The notes under the pieces were generated by a model that was given only the letters and a program-made list of their open reading frames with translations, did not search any database and was not told the origin of the DNA. Of a stretch of 64,000 nucleotides of DNA, positions 32,626 to 44,340 are shown piece after piece. Numbering within the stretch: the stretch's first letter is position 1; every line of letters begins with the position of its first letter. The DNA is taken from NCBI GenBank assembly GCA_009746045.1, contig RPFO01000156.1, forward strand, positions 6,226,947-6,290,946. The letters are read 5' to 3'. The translations under genes were made by a program, and so were the position numbers. The DNA comes from Mesostigma viride. Taxonomy: Eukaryota > Streptophyta > Mesostigmatophyceae > Mesostigmatales > Mesostigmataceae.

Positions 32626-33497
32626 AGGTCGCGGGGTCAGCAATCAGCTTGACCAATCATGAACGCACATTGCTTGAGTCCGTCAGCAGAAAAGTTTCAT
32701 AGCTTTTTCAGCATCTTCAGAAGCACTTTCAGAAACGGTTGAAACCGACTGGAAAAGACTGAACAAAAGGGAACGTGACCTGTCTGAAATTGAGTTCGTG
32801 CCGAAAAAGGCTGGCGACCGGCCCTAGAGTGGTACAACAGTGACGTCATGATTAGCGGGACATTGGAGACCTTGGCGCAGGCGTTCAGAACCTGCATGGC
32901 GACATCAACTGGCACCGTTGCACGTTACCAACGCAAGCACGTCTTGGCGTCGACATCTCACAAGATCAGATACCCCAGGTCGTATCAGACACGCACAGTG
33001 CATGGCCCTGACGCGAAACGACTGGCCAAAGAAGCAGATGCGAGTCAGATGACTAGGACAAACACATGCACACGCAGGCGGAAAATACTTTTTTAAATAA
33101 CCCCTTCGCGGTTGAACGATGGTCAGGTGCGGCCAATCTTCCGCGTGATGCCCTAGTGTAACTGCCTTGTTCGTATCCCGAATGGATACGCGTGCACCGT
33201 TGGACAGTGACCGCGCAGCACAGTTCGTACAAAGGTATTTGCAAATCGCTACGGAACTCACCAGCTCCACGAAAAAGATTCGGAGCGGATTTCACAGCCA
33301 ATGGGAGGCCCGGTCCAAGCTCTGAACTTGCGGGCTCAATCTTTTCTTGCATAACCATACACAGCTCAATCTCGGATGGCATCGGTCAAGACTCCAGACA
33401 GGTTGCGCGCAACGGACGATGCGGTAGAGCCCTCCGGGCTGGTTATGGCGGTCGACAATCGGCTGAAGGGGCAGCGATAGTCGAGTTTCTTAGGATT
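32626..33497. other. Upstream region of the REVEILLE-like gene
   Basis: No repeat or gene was recognised. The frame that holds exon 1 of the downstream gene is open from about 33192, so the transcript leader or an earlier start may lie here. Confidence 0.5.
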
Positions 33498-36400
33498 ATG
33501 CAACTAATCTACGCGAGTGAGATGGAAGAAATGAGTTTAGTCAATGAGATGGACGAGAGGAAAAGGAAACCATACACGATTACTAAGCAGCGAGAAAGCT
33601 GGACAGAGCAAGAGCATTCTTCCTTTCTCGAGGCACTTAAGCTGTAAGTGTGTCTGGCTACAGGATCAGTGTGATCAGGATGGTGGATATTCTAGTGGTT
33701 TCAAAGGCTCGAGTGGCTCGACGGAGGATGTATCTAAATTGTTATACCCGTGAACCTCTTACATGCGTCGTATGTTGTGGTTCAGGTTTGACCGGGACTG
33801 GAAGAAGATCGAGAACTTTATCAAAACCAAGTCAGTGATTCAGGTAAGCACATGAAATGCGAGTTCGGCTAACCAAAGGAGGCTTTACTTGCAGTGTTGA
33901 CCAGGCATGTCCTATCAATGGCGATGGAGCCTACACTGAAGTTCGCACCGTATCTCGCTGGTTTACCTTCTACTGTTCCCATGCAATGCCTTCCTATGTT
34001 CCCACGCATTGACCTACACCTTTAGATTCGGAGCCATGCGCAAAAGTATTTTTTGAAGGTCCAGAAGAATGGAACAGGCGAGCACGTACCTCCACCAAGG
34101 CCCAAGCGAAAGGCCTCGCAGCCATACCCACACACCGGCACCAGCAAAGGTGAGTCAACCCTTCGAGGGTGGTCATATAGGGCTTCGATCTGTGTCATCC
34201 ACGTGCGGCTGTGTGTAGCCGACTCATGAAAGAGCTGTTCTTAAAACTCGGTCGCGTCGCTTCAATGCTAGCCGCGTTTTGCCCGCTTTATCGTCAAATG
34301 CTGTTTACAGTTGATACGCATTGTGCGTCTTGCATTTGGCAGCGTCTGCCCTGCCACTGTCGCCACCGCCGCTACTCAGACGCCTCATCTGTTCCCCCCA
34401 CGCCGCTCCCCCCCCCTCCCCCTCCTCATCGTTCCCCTCCCTCTCCCCCCCCTCCTTCCTTTGCTCATCATGTGTCGACCTTTTTTTCCGTATTCTCCGG
34501 TTTCTCAAGTAACAGGACGTTAGCAACTAGGCTCTGCCCTCAGCATATTGGCGCCTAGCAACCATCTCAGCCCTCAGACCATGGGCAAGCTGTCACATTG
34601 CTCCAACCACCACCGACACGACACGACACGACACGACACGACACGACACGACACGACACGACACGACACGACACGACACGACACGACACGACACGACATG
34701 ACACGACACGAGACGACACGACACGAAACAACACGACACGACACGACACTTCTACCCTACCCCACCAGACTCCACCCCACCCCGCCCCACCCTCCCCTCC
34801 TCCCCCCTTACCCCCTCGTCCTCTCACCACCCTTGTCAGCCACGTTGGCCCTGGCGCCTTGCCTGGGTTCTCATGCCAAAAGCGTGGCCCTTCGCCACCA
34901 CGGTCACTATGTAGCGATCACTTTTGATCGCCCCGGACCGCCGCGGGTCTCGTCGTCATCTTCCATAGTGATCGTGGTTTCGTCTACACTACCGCCTGTG
35001 TGCTGGCTCAACCCCCCTGGCTCCTCCACCCTGTTTTCCTGCTTCGCTTTGCGTGTGCTTTCGCATTTAGCCTTTCCTTTCCTTCTCCCTTCCCCTTTCA
35101 GCCTTTCCCTTCCCTCCCCCCCCACCATCACCATCTTCTTCCCCCGCACCCCTTCGCCCTCCCCCCTTCCCCCTCACCTTCTCACCCTTCACCCCTTTCC
35201 AATACTCCCTTACCTCCTCCCCCTATGTCCCTTAACGCAACCGTCCTAAGCCCTTCTGCCTCCCCCCTCCTGCTTCCCCCCCATCTCCCCCCACCCCCAC
35301 CTCTGGCAGGCCACCTGAGCAAGTCGGCTGCGCGCAGGGCGGGCGCGGCCCCGGCGGAGAATGACGCGATGGGTGTGCTTATGGGCGTGGACACGCGTGC
35401 ACGCCCGCTGCTGTGCAATGACGTGGCGCTCGCCAGTTGCAGCGCGGGGCAGTCAGGTGCGATCAAGTAATACTTGGCATTTATAAATATTATTAGTCAT
35501 ATCTGCTGTGCAAGAGGTGGCATTCACTAGCTGCAGCACGGGCAGTCAGGTGAGTCTCACTCGATAAAAACAAGACAGAATTGTGATTGAATTGATATTA
35601 TTGCTGTTGCTTCTATTGTTGTCCTCATTTTTGTTTATTACAGTTCTGTGATAAATACTTATACTTTTATTAATATCAACAGTAGAATTAACAGCAATAT
35701 GGTATGTATTAGCTGTAATCGTCTTGGTGGCGACACTGGTGACGACAGCAAGTATACTCGGGGATAGTGGACCGTGGATGCATCACCTGTATACCTTTCA
35801 TTAACGTTGCGGCGGAAACAATAACTCGTGATTGCTCCCGTCAACGATAGTAAAACAACAGTGGGATGCATCATAGGGGTACATCCAGCTGAAATTGTTA
35901 AAAAAGACTTCAGCATGGCCCTAACGCCCCCATGTCTCCACAGTATTCCCGTAGGTTAGTTAATAAATAAATATATATATCGATTAATCAGTTAATTAAT
36001 GACATTCCGTAGCTGGGTATCCAGCGTGGTCCTGGGCGCTTGGTTATGGCATTGTGGGAAACGGGTCGCATCGGCTCACATTTAGGGCACTAATGCCGCA
36101 GATGAAGGGAACGTGGCTGGGTTTAATAATAATAATAATAGTAATAATAATAATAATGATAATAATAATAATAGTGCTTATTATTATTTCATCGCTGCGG
36201 TTGACTTGGGGAGTCGGCCGGGTTGGCGAGGCCACCTGGCGTTCCCTATCCAGGCAGCCCCCCCACCCCCCGGGGCAACACCCTAATCAGGCAGGCTACT
36301 TGGTTATGAACAATGGCAGGCTGATGACGAGTGATGATCAGCGGTTGGTTAAGTCACGGCTAGCTACTTCTGTGATTTCTGGCTGTTGATCAGGGATGGC

Positions 36401-39162
36401 TAGCTGCCCACAGGGCTAAGGCCTGAGACCACAGGGACTGTGGCTATGGGCAGGCAGAGTCTGAGTGGGCTAGTACGGCGCGTGGCTGGCATGGCTGCAG
36501 TTTTCTGGTGGGCAGCATGACGCGGACATGTCGGCGAGAGGCTGTAGTGAGCGGCATCATGATTAGCGCGTAGACTGCGTCATCACCCATGTAAAGCCGG
36601 TCTAGATCTTAGGGACGTGGGACGTGGGTTATGATGACTACCCCGGGTCGAGGTGGCAGGGGAGGCACGGGAATACCCCACCGACGTGGTCCTAACAGTT
36701 CGCATGTCGCGAGACAGGCACTGCTCATCATGACAGGCTGTTTAGTGCTTTTGACACTGCATGGCCGAAATGTTTGAGCAGACGTTCTCATTTGCACGGC
36801 GGTGGTGGAAGGATGCAATGCGTCAACGGCGATAGTTTGCAATGCGTTGGTTTGAGCAACTGTACCTAGGGTCGTCGAGTAACTAGGGTAGTGGGTGGTC
36901 AAGGGGCAGTACTCGGACGTGCCGCATCACCAGCACGTCCCCGCTGGGGATGACGCGATGGGGAGTGCCGATGGGCTGAAATGTTGGGGGGGGGGTCGAC
37001 AAGTGCGGGTTTTGAGGATTGGGGAGTTTGCCACCTGTTGGGATGACAGGCGATGTCACAACTAGGGGTGCTGCAGTATTTGGTTACCAGAATGGCGAGG
37101 CCCCCGGTGCTAGATAGCTACCGGCCACGGGCCAGGGTCCCTGAGAGTCAAACTTGGGGGCGTGCGTGGCGCGAGAGCTGGTTCCCTGGGCTGTAGCGGT
37201 GGCGTGGACCCTCCTAATTACAGGCAGTCCGCCTTGGATGCGACAGGCGTGCACCCGTACAGGGACAGTGGTTTTGTCTTTGGCATGGCGTGCTTGCCTT
37301 GCTTGCCCCGCAGCGGGCTGTCCGTATGGGTGGGTAGGGGGTGCAGATGGGGGTGGGGGCAGGGGGGTAGGGGCAGGGGGGCCACTGCGTGTTTGTTTCA
37401 AGTTTGGAGAATCGTGGGCAAACGTGGGCACCCTGAGAGGTTATCCAGCAAGGGATGTAGCCATGCAGGAAAAAAGGGGTTACCATGCAGAAGGGCGTAT
37501 GTAACTAATAAATGCAGGAGGGACGCAGCCATGTTTGTGCATTTGGATGGGGGTACACGCTTGTGCGCCAGTGGAGAGCCGTCAGGACCCGTGGGGACGT
37601 GGTGGCGAGGGTAGAGCACACAGCGGCTAGCTCATGTCAGCTGTTTTAGTGGTCGCTTTGCTCCCGTCGCATCTAACAGAAGGCGTACGGGTCTCCCCTC
37701 GATCTGTTTCCCTGGTGGTCATGATGATCGCGACGTAATTCTTCTTTCCTTTGGTCCCACAGGAATGTCGTCCCCTGGACCGGCGGAGATCAGCATGCCC
37801 GACTTCAACACGATGGTGGACATGGGCGCCATGTCGCTCTCCACACACCAGGTAGGCAAGCTGTGCCCCTCCCATGTATGTATGCAGGTACGGTGGCTCG
37901 AGGAGTAATGATGATGATGACAGGGGGACCCGGGGGGGGTGGGGGTGGGGGAGGGGTTCGTTGTCGTTACTGCCCACACGACGCGTGGGCTACCTGTGCA
38001 ACCTGTGATCCGTTGGTGCTGTGGGTAAGGTGTGGGTAAGTTTACCAGCCAGGAGGCAGTCCTTGGGTGATGCAAAACGCATGGTACTACGTATGGGTTT
38101 AGGTATGGTGATGCAGCCTCGGACAGGCGCTGACGCATGGTTTATGGATTTTTGTCTGTGTGAGGGTCACCAGGGACTCAGCATGCCACGCTTGGCACTG
38201 CTTGTCCCAGTCACATGCTACACCGTAAGCACGTGTGTGGCTGTGCCATCGCTGGTGCCGTACCCCCCAATGTCCCTGGCGAGGCTACTCCCGCTAGTCC
38301 AGCGCGGGCATGAGAGCCACCCCATCCATCCATCCCATGTGGTTTCCCCCCATTCTATTTTTCCTTTTCTTTTTTTTTAATTGTGTGTGTCGGAGATGAT
38401 GACATGCGTATCTGACGCGAGGACGTGCGTGTCTGACGCCGTAGGGCACCTCTGGTCTTGTTGTGTGTCTGCTGTTTCGTTGGAGTAGTGTAGCCTAATG
38501 CTCCATGCGGTGTCCCCAGAGTGAACGACCCAGAGTGCCCCTTGCGTGCGCTACCCCACCAGCATGCACTTAACGACTTCCTCCACAGCCTCTGTTGCGC
38601 TCTCTGCGAAACCCTCTTGTTCGGCCCCTTTCTGTTCGCCCCCTCTTACATTCGGCCCCCCTTCTTGGGTCTGTCTTGTTTTCCCGTCGTTGTCTTGTTT
38701 GCCCCACCTCTTCTGTCTTATTCACCCCTCCTTCTGCCTTCTTGTCTTCGTTGCCCTTCCTCTTCTTACCTCTTGTCTGCGGCCCTTCAGGACTCCGGCT
38801 CAGGCGACGACGCCCGCAGCGGCAAGGTCAAGCTGGAGCAGAAGTCGCGCCTCTCGAAAGGGAGCTCGCGTCACACGGCCCTGCACGGTCACTCTCCTGG
38901 CGTCGAGCTTCCGGGCAGGGACGGCTTACTGGGCGGCGCGGCCGGCGGCGGTTTTCTCGGCGACCGCCTGCAGCAGTCCCAGGATGATGCGACGCTGATG
39001 TCAGCGCAGATGCTTGCGCAGGGCGGGCGCGGCGACAGCGCGTGGCCGTTTGGGCCCGGGGTGCTCGGTCCCAGCCTGCTGGGCGCGGCAAGGGGCAACC
39101 CCGGCGGGAACGTGGGTGTGGGGGGCGCCCCGCTGCAGGCGCAGCCGCTGGACTCCCAGAGT

Positions 39163-39203
<41 letters not shown>

Positions 39204-41145
39204 GTTACAGTCTGCGCAGCCGCAGGGTATGAAGCAGGGCCAGCCGCAGCAGTTACCTGTGGGAATGGAGCCGGGCGAGGCGCCTGACTTTGCGGCGGTC
39301 TATTCGTTCCTGGCGAGCATGTTTGAGATGGCGCCCGCAGTCCCTGGGGGCGGCCACGCGAGCAGCCAGCTCGTGAACTCGTTGCGAGAGCTGGCGCGGC
39401 TGCCACCGGTGGATAGGGAGACGGCGGTACTGCTCATGCGCAACCTGACGGCCAACTTGAAGCAGCAGCAGCTACAGCTTGGCCCGGGGTCGCTGGAGCA
39501 GGTGAGAGGGGTGGCCTAGAGCGTGGCCGACTGAGTACTTGTCTGGTGGTAACTAATCTCTTCTTGTTGTTATTATCATTCATTCTGTTGCTACTTGTCT
39601 GGTGGTAAATGAAGTATGATTATTATTGATCCTCCTATTTATTTTTAGTGTAGGATTCATTTGTTTCGAAGGAAAAAGCGACTAGTTTTCGTATGTGGGT
39701 AGCCTGCGGATGTGCGAGATCTTGAGGGATCGCTGCGTGGTGATCTTGAGGGATCGCTTGCGCAGGATTAGGTAGGGGCTGGGGTGAAGGCTCACCCGGC
39801 CGATGATCTTAGCGAGCCTTAGGGGATGATCCGCCACACTGGGATCAAGAGGCCCAGACTAGTACGGGAGGCAGCCTTGATAGTGATGACGGGCATGGTT
39901 GGGTGGGAGTGAGCGGGTGCTAGGCTCTGGGAGGGCAACCATATATATGTTAATTTGATGAAGGGGTTGGGTTCCTTTTTGTGTAGTCGTGGCATATGTA
40001 CCCACGCAGAGAACCGTGTTGGCTGTTGGTAGATATTCACCCCATCTGTCTCTTTGCTCATGTTTGTACACAGCGTATACCCAAAACGCAGAGAACCGCG
40101 TCGGCTTTCCTCAAGACGCTTGAAAAGGGTACTCATGCTATCTATACATGCTGAAGGGGCACTCGTGCTATCTATACAGGCTTACGCTGGAAAAGGGTAC
40201 TTCTGCATATCTATACATGCTAAAGGGGCACTCGTGCTATCTATACATGCTAAAGTGGCACGCGTGTTATCTATACATGCTGAAGGGGCACTCGTGCTAT
40301 CTATACATGCTAAAGTAGCACGCGTGCTATCTATACATGCTGAAGGGGCACTCGTGCTATCTATACATGCTTAAGGGGCACGCGTGCTATCTATACAGGC
40401 TTAAGGGGTACTCACGCTATCTATGCATGCTGAAAGGTACTCTAGGGTGCCATTTATTCATGCTATCACTGCGTTGTGATCGTCTATGCAGAGGAACGCG
40501 TCCGCCATGCTCAAGACGCTCGAAAAGGGAGGCCTTGCTGCCAAGATGGCCTTCCACAACGCCGCCATCCTCGCTGCCAGCAACCATGCTGCCACCCCGG
40601 CCACCGCCACCACCACAAATTCCGCTGGCAACAACCGCGGGGGGGTGGGTCACCCACTCGACTCGCGCTGCCAGTCCAACAGCAGCGCGCAGTCCAACAG
40701 CGGCAGTGCCCACTCCATGTTTTCTGGCGGAAACAGCAGCAACAACACGGGCAATTCGGCCAGCAATGCCGCTGTCATGGCGCTCTCCTGGGGCACTGCG
40801 TCGGGCCTCCCCGTACCCCAGAGCTCCAGCCTCCCAGGGGGGATGCCAGGGGCCATTGGCCAGGGCCGGCACCGGCTCAGCATGAGCCAGGGCATGGTCG
40901 GCGGCGGCAGTGGCGGCGGGGGAATGTTTGACAAGATGACGGTCGGGGGGGGGATGGACGCGGGTGCTGTGTTTGGGGCTGATTTGACCCCTTTTGGGTC
41001 TCTGAGCGGGCTGCTCCGGTCGGGGAGCAATGACACCGCGGACACCCTGGGGGGCATCCTGGGCGGCATGCACGGTGCAGAGGACCTGCTGACGTCTCTC
41101 GCATCAAACCCTCAAGCGGTGAGCGGCCTCAAACAGCAGTTGCAG

Positions 41146-41180
<35 letters not shown>

Positions 41181-41223
41181 ACAGCAGCAGCAACAGCAGC
41201 AGCAGCAGCAGCAGCAACAACAA

Positions 41224-41258
<35 letters not shown>

Positions 41259-41594
41259 GGCCAGTAGTAATCTCGGCATGGATGACGCCTCGGCAGGGAT
41301 GGGCTGGCACCTGGGGGGCGCAGGGGAGAGCGTTTTCGGGGGGGGCGGCGGTCTGCAGCCGGCGGACATGATCTTTGCGGCGCGGAATTATGCCCAGCAG
41401 GGCATGGGGGGACCCCCAGTGGGGGGCGTGGGGGCCATAGGGGGTGTGGGGGGATGAATTCGGGCTTGAATTCGCAGTCCCCGCTCCAAGGGAATGGGTA
41501 TGACCAGTTCTGGGACACCCAGCGATACTCCGGGAACAACAGGGCAGGTGGCGACGACAGCTTGCTCACGGCCATGTTCACCGGCCGGTTATGA
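33498..41594 (+). CDS. REVEILLE4/6/8-like SHAQKYF Myb transcription factor
   Basis: Seven exons from in-frame GT-AG sites: 33498-33643, 33786-33843, 34026-34149, 35310-35456, 37763-37851, 38791-39501, 40492-41594. Residues about 32-79 are one Myb repeat ([10 protein letters not shown]54, then [16 protein letters not shown]), followed by the basic PPPRPKRK tail, both diagnostic of the LHY/CCA1/REVEILLE group, which binds evening elements in clock promoters. Exon 6 holds the LCL signature (PDFAAVYSF, then [14 protein letters not shown]), specific to the REVEILLE4/6/8 activators. Gln tracts of about 13 (near 39164) and over 40 residues (near 41140-41265) occur. The frame stops at 41455, but coding clearly continues ([14 protein letters not shown]...FTGRL) to 41594; one extra G in the run 41448-41453 restores it and makes the exon total a multiple of three (about 792 residues). 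The start could be ATG 33498, 33522 or 33531. Confidence 0.85.
34615..34755. repeat. ACACG pentanucleotide array
   Basis: About 28 tandem copies of CGACA/ACACG with a few variants, inside intron 3 of the REVEILLE-like gene. Confidence 0.95.
36122..36190. repeat. AAT trinucleotide array
   Basis: Imperfect (AAT)n in intron 4 of the REVEILLE-like gene. Confidence 0.9.
40125..40440 (+). repeat. ~38-bp minisatellite in the last intron
   Basis: About eight units of CTATCTATACATGCT followed by a variable GAAGGGGCACTCGTG or AAAGTGGCACGCGTG part, located 50-370 bp before the last 3' splice site of the REVEILLE-like gene. Confidence 0.9.
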
Positions 41595-44340
41595 CCCTGC
41601 GGGTCGTCGCGGCGCTGCCAGCTGGCGACGGCCTGCTAATGCCAGCGAGGAGGGTGGCGGGTGGCCGGTGGCGATTTCGCGCCGTGGGCCGCAGAGGGAC
41701 ACCCTGAGGGGGGCGGACCGTGGCGCTGTGTTCCTCCCGGCAGCTGCCTGCGACCGGACTCGCTGACGGTGATGCTGGTGACCGATGGTGATGATCGTGG
41801 CCGTGATTGCAAACGGGAGAGGGTGGACGAGTGGCGCGCGGGTATGTTGGTGGTGGCCTTGGCTGGCTGTTAGGGAGCTGCGCGGCCACGGCCGGCCTGC
41901 GCCCAGCCGGGCACAACGCACCAGGCATGCCTCGGTAGCGCCCACAGGAACGGCTGCTGCCGCGCATACCGGCCATTCGTCCCCCCGTCACCTGACGCGA
42001 TATGCGGCCTGTTTGCGCGGATCCCGTCTGGGTGGCCTGCTTGCTGACGCCCGCGCAGGGTATAACCCGCACTGGGGATACCCCAGTTTGGGTGCCCCGA
42101 TGATGCTTGCAGACGCGTGGGCCCCGCGCCTGTTTCCGGTTGCCAGCCTGGGGGCATGCCGCTCAGGTCACCATGGCATATGCAATCGGGCAGGGCCCCA
42201 CGCTGATGTCATCCGCGGGTCTGCCGCGTCGCATGTTCCCACGCAAGACCAGCCTGATCCACTCATGTACCACTGGCCGGCACGCGCTAGGGTGCTGCCG
42301 CCCAGCCAGGCATGCGCCTCTGAATCTGTTCTCTCTCCACCAGCTCTCTCATTGCCCCCTTTTTTTTCCCACGGGGCCAGAGTGAGGCGTTGTCTGGTGG
42401 GGAGGATGCTTTTGGGGGTTGCAACCGCCGTTTCCATATTTATTGTGAAACCCCCCAATACTGTTGGGGGACTCCTGCTTCGCTCCCGGCTGCGTGTCGG
42501 TTCTGCCCCGGTGCGCAGCGGAGCGCGCGAAAGGTCCCCTGCCATCATCGTAATACCATAAAGTGTTGCGCTGGTTGTCTCCTTGATAAAGTGTTACGAC
42601 CTCTGAATCTGTATCTGCCACATGGCAAGGGATCGCGCGCAAGGACGCATCTGGAGGCACCCCGCGGTGCCTGGCTCGTCACTGGGGGACCAGGAAGACG
42701 ACTTTTTTTTCCCCTTGTGTCTATAACATGCATGTATTGTCAAACCTAGTCACTTCCACGGGTGGAGGGGCGGCACGCCTTGACTCGGTGAGAGTAATCA
42801 ACGAGACAAGCTGAGGGAGAATGGTCAAGTGTACAAACTGAGGGAGAAATGGTCCGATGGGCAACATCTGGTTGCAGAGTGGCGGACGCAGGCCTGGTAC
42901 TCGGCCATGTGTTTGCCGCTCCGGACTTTCCGTGCAGGTTGAGGGAATGCTCTTCTGCTGCTAGCGCGGTACGAACACGTTTATACCTCAGGCATGCCCT
43001 GTATCAGCGGAATACATATTTAATCGTTAGGCAGGAAATTTGTACGCTCTAGTTAGTGTTTCCACTGCTTTTCCCACCGCAATTGAGATGAGAACAGTAC
43101 TGTTACCGAGCCTCTTTACGTCTTGGTGATGTCGAGTTCTCTTTGATTTGGTGGCCCAACTTCGTTGTTTGCATGTAGCATTGACTGGTCGTGTGCGGTA
43201 TTTAATAAGTTTTTATTTAATCGCTTGGGTTTTATCAAGGTTCACAAAGCACTGGATGCAGGAATACTAGTAGTATGTGAGCAATTGAAGCACGTGCATG
43301 CAAGCATGTTGCAAATAATATAATCCACCGAAGTAATAAATTACAGGCCTATGGTGACAGGAAACAACCTTGCCGGCCTGTCGATGTGTGGTGGGCATGG
43401 TGGGGCCGGTGCCGTGTCGGGGTAATTAAAGTCGCTGACGTCTTCATGCAGAATTCAATTACGGATCGGAATTAAGGGACTGGTATGTATGGGGGCGTAA
43501 GAGAGGGCCAGACAGAAAGAGTCCTGGGCGTGTACCAGCCATGACCGATTAAGATGCAGCCTTGCATTGGTGGCTGGGCATGCATGGCTAAAATATATAT
43601 TATGGTGGGGCTGCCCTAGATCTACTCACCCAACCAGCGGCCGGCCCGATTTTACAGTGCTCGACTATGATGGGCAAGGTTGCCACCGGCCTGCTTTGGT
43701 ATGTCTCGGTGGCTCGCGCCGCGCCACATGCATCCTCCGGGCGGCTGTGGATACCGGGGCTGCTGCTGCTGTGGCTGAGCTCGACAGTTTGCATGCCTCC
43801 TACGGCACCGTGGGGCCCCACGTACCGGGCCATCCCCTTTGTCCTTGAGGAGTTCGGGGCCAGGCTCCAAGACGTACGGCGTCGAGCTGTTTTTCATGAC
43901 TGCTGCCAGCGACGTGAAGACTTGCCTCGATCGACCTCGCGGATCGAGGGTCCGATTTCCCTGGTGTCAACTTGGTCCTCGATCCTAATGGCGGCATGCA
44001 GCGCCTGTACGTCCCTTGCCCTCACTCGCACTGTGGCTGATGTGTTATTCTGCCGCCGGCCGACTACGCGGGCCGACCGACTTTGTCGGGACCCATGGGG
44101 TCTAGACCCTTCCCAGGCCTGCATATAGCTAGCTTGGGCCGGCAGCGATGTTGCTGCATGTCGATCGACGCGTTATACTGTGCAGTTTCGTACCTTGCGT
44201 TGGCTTGATGCTTGCATGCATGCCAGTGATGCAATTCTTTCTTTCTGTTGCATGCCGATCTCATCTATGCAATTTATCACAATTGGCAACAAATATATCA
44301 ACAATTGGCAATAAATATACTACTATATTCATTAACACTC
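41595..44340. other. 3' flank of the REVEILLE-like gene, no further gene
   Basis: GC-rich DNA without a supported coding region. The only structured item noticed is the 18-bp micro-insertion at 42568-42585. The poly(A) site of the upstream gene should lie in the first part. Confidence 0.5.
42558..42595 (+). mobile_element. 18-bp insertion between 10-bp direct repeats
   Basis: ATAAAGTGTT at 42558-42567 and 42586-42595 flank GCGCTGGTTGTCTCCTTG, which is the exact 3' end of the interspersed repeat at 22285-22498. It reads as an extremely 5'-truncated retrotransposed copy with its target-site duplication. Confidence 0.65.

Noticed and set aside
39819-40374. Open frames over 40.1-40.4 kb with repeated [10 protein letters not shown]
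   Set aside because: They are the 38-bp minisatellite inside the last intron of the REVEILLE-like gene.
41104-41310. Poly-Leu, poly-Cys and poly-Ala minus frames
   Set aside because: Antisense of the polyglutamine tract.
41785-44128. Several open frames of 90-260 codons after the REVEILLE-like gene
   Set aside because: High-GC chance frames with no domain, overlapping in many frames; one is crossed by the 18-bp micro-insertion.
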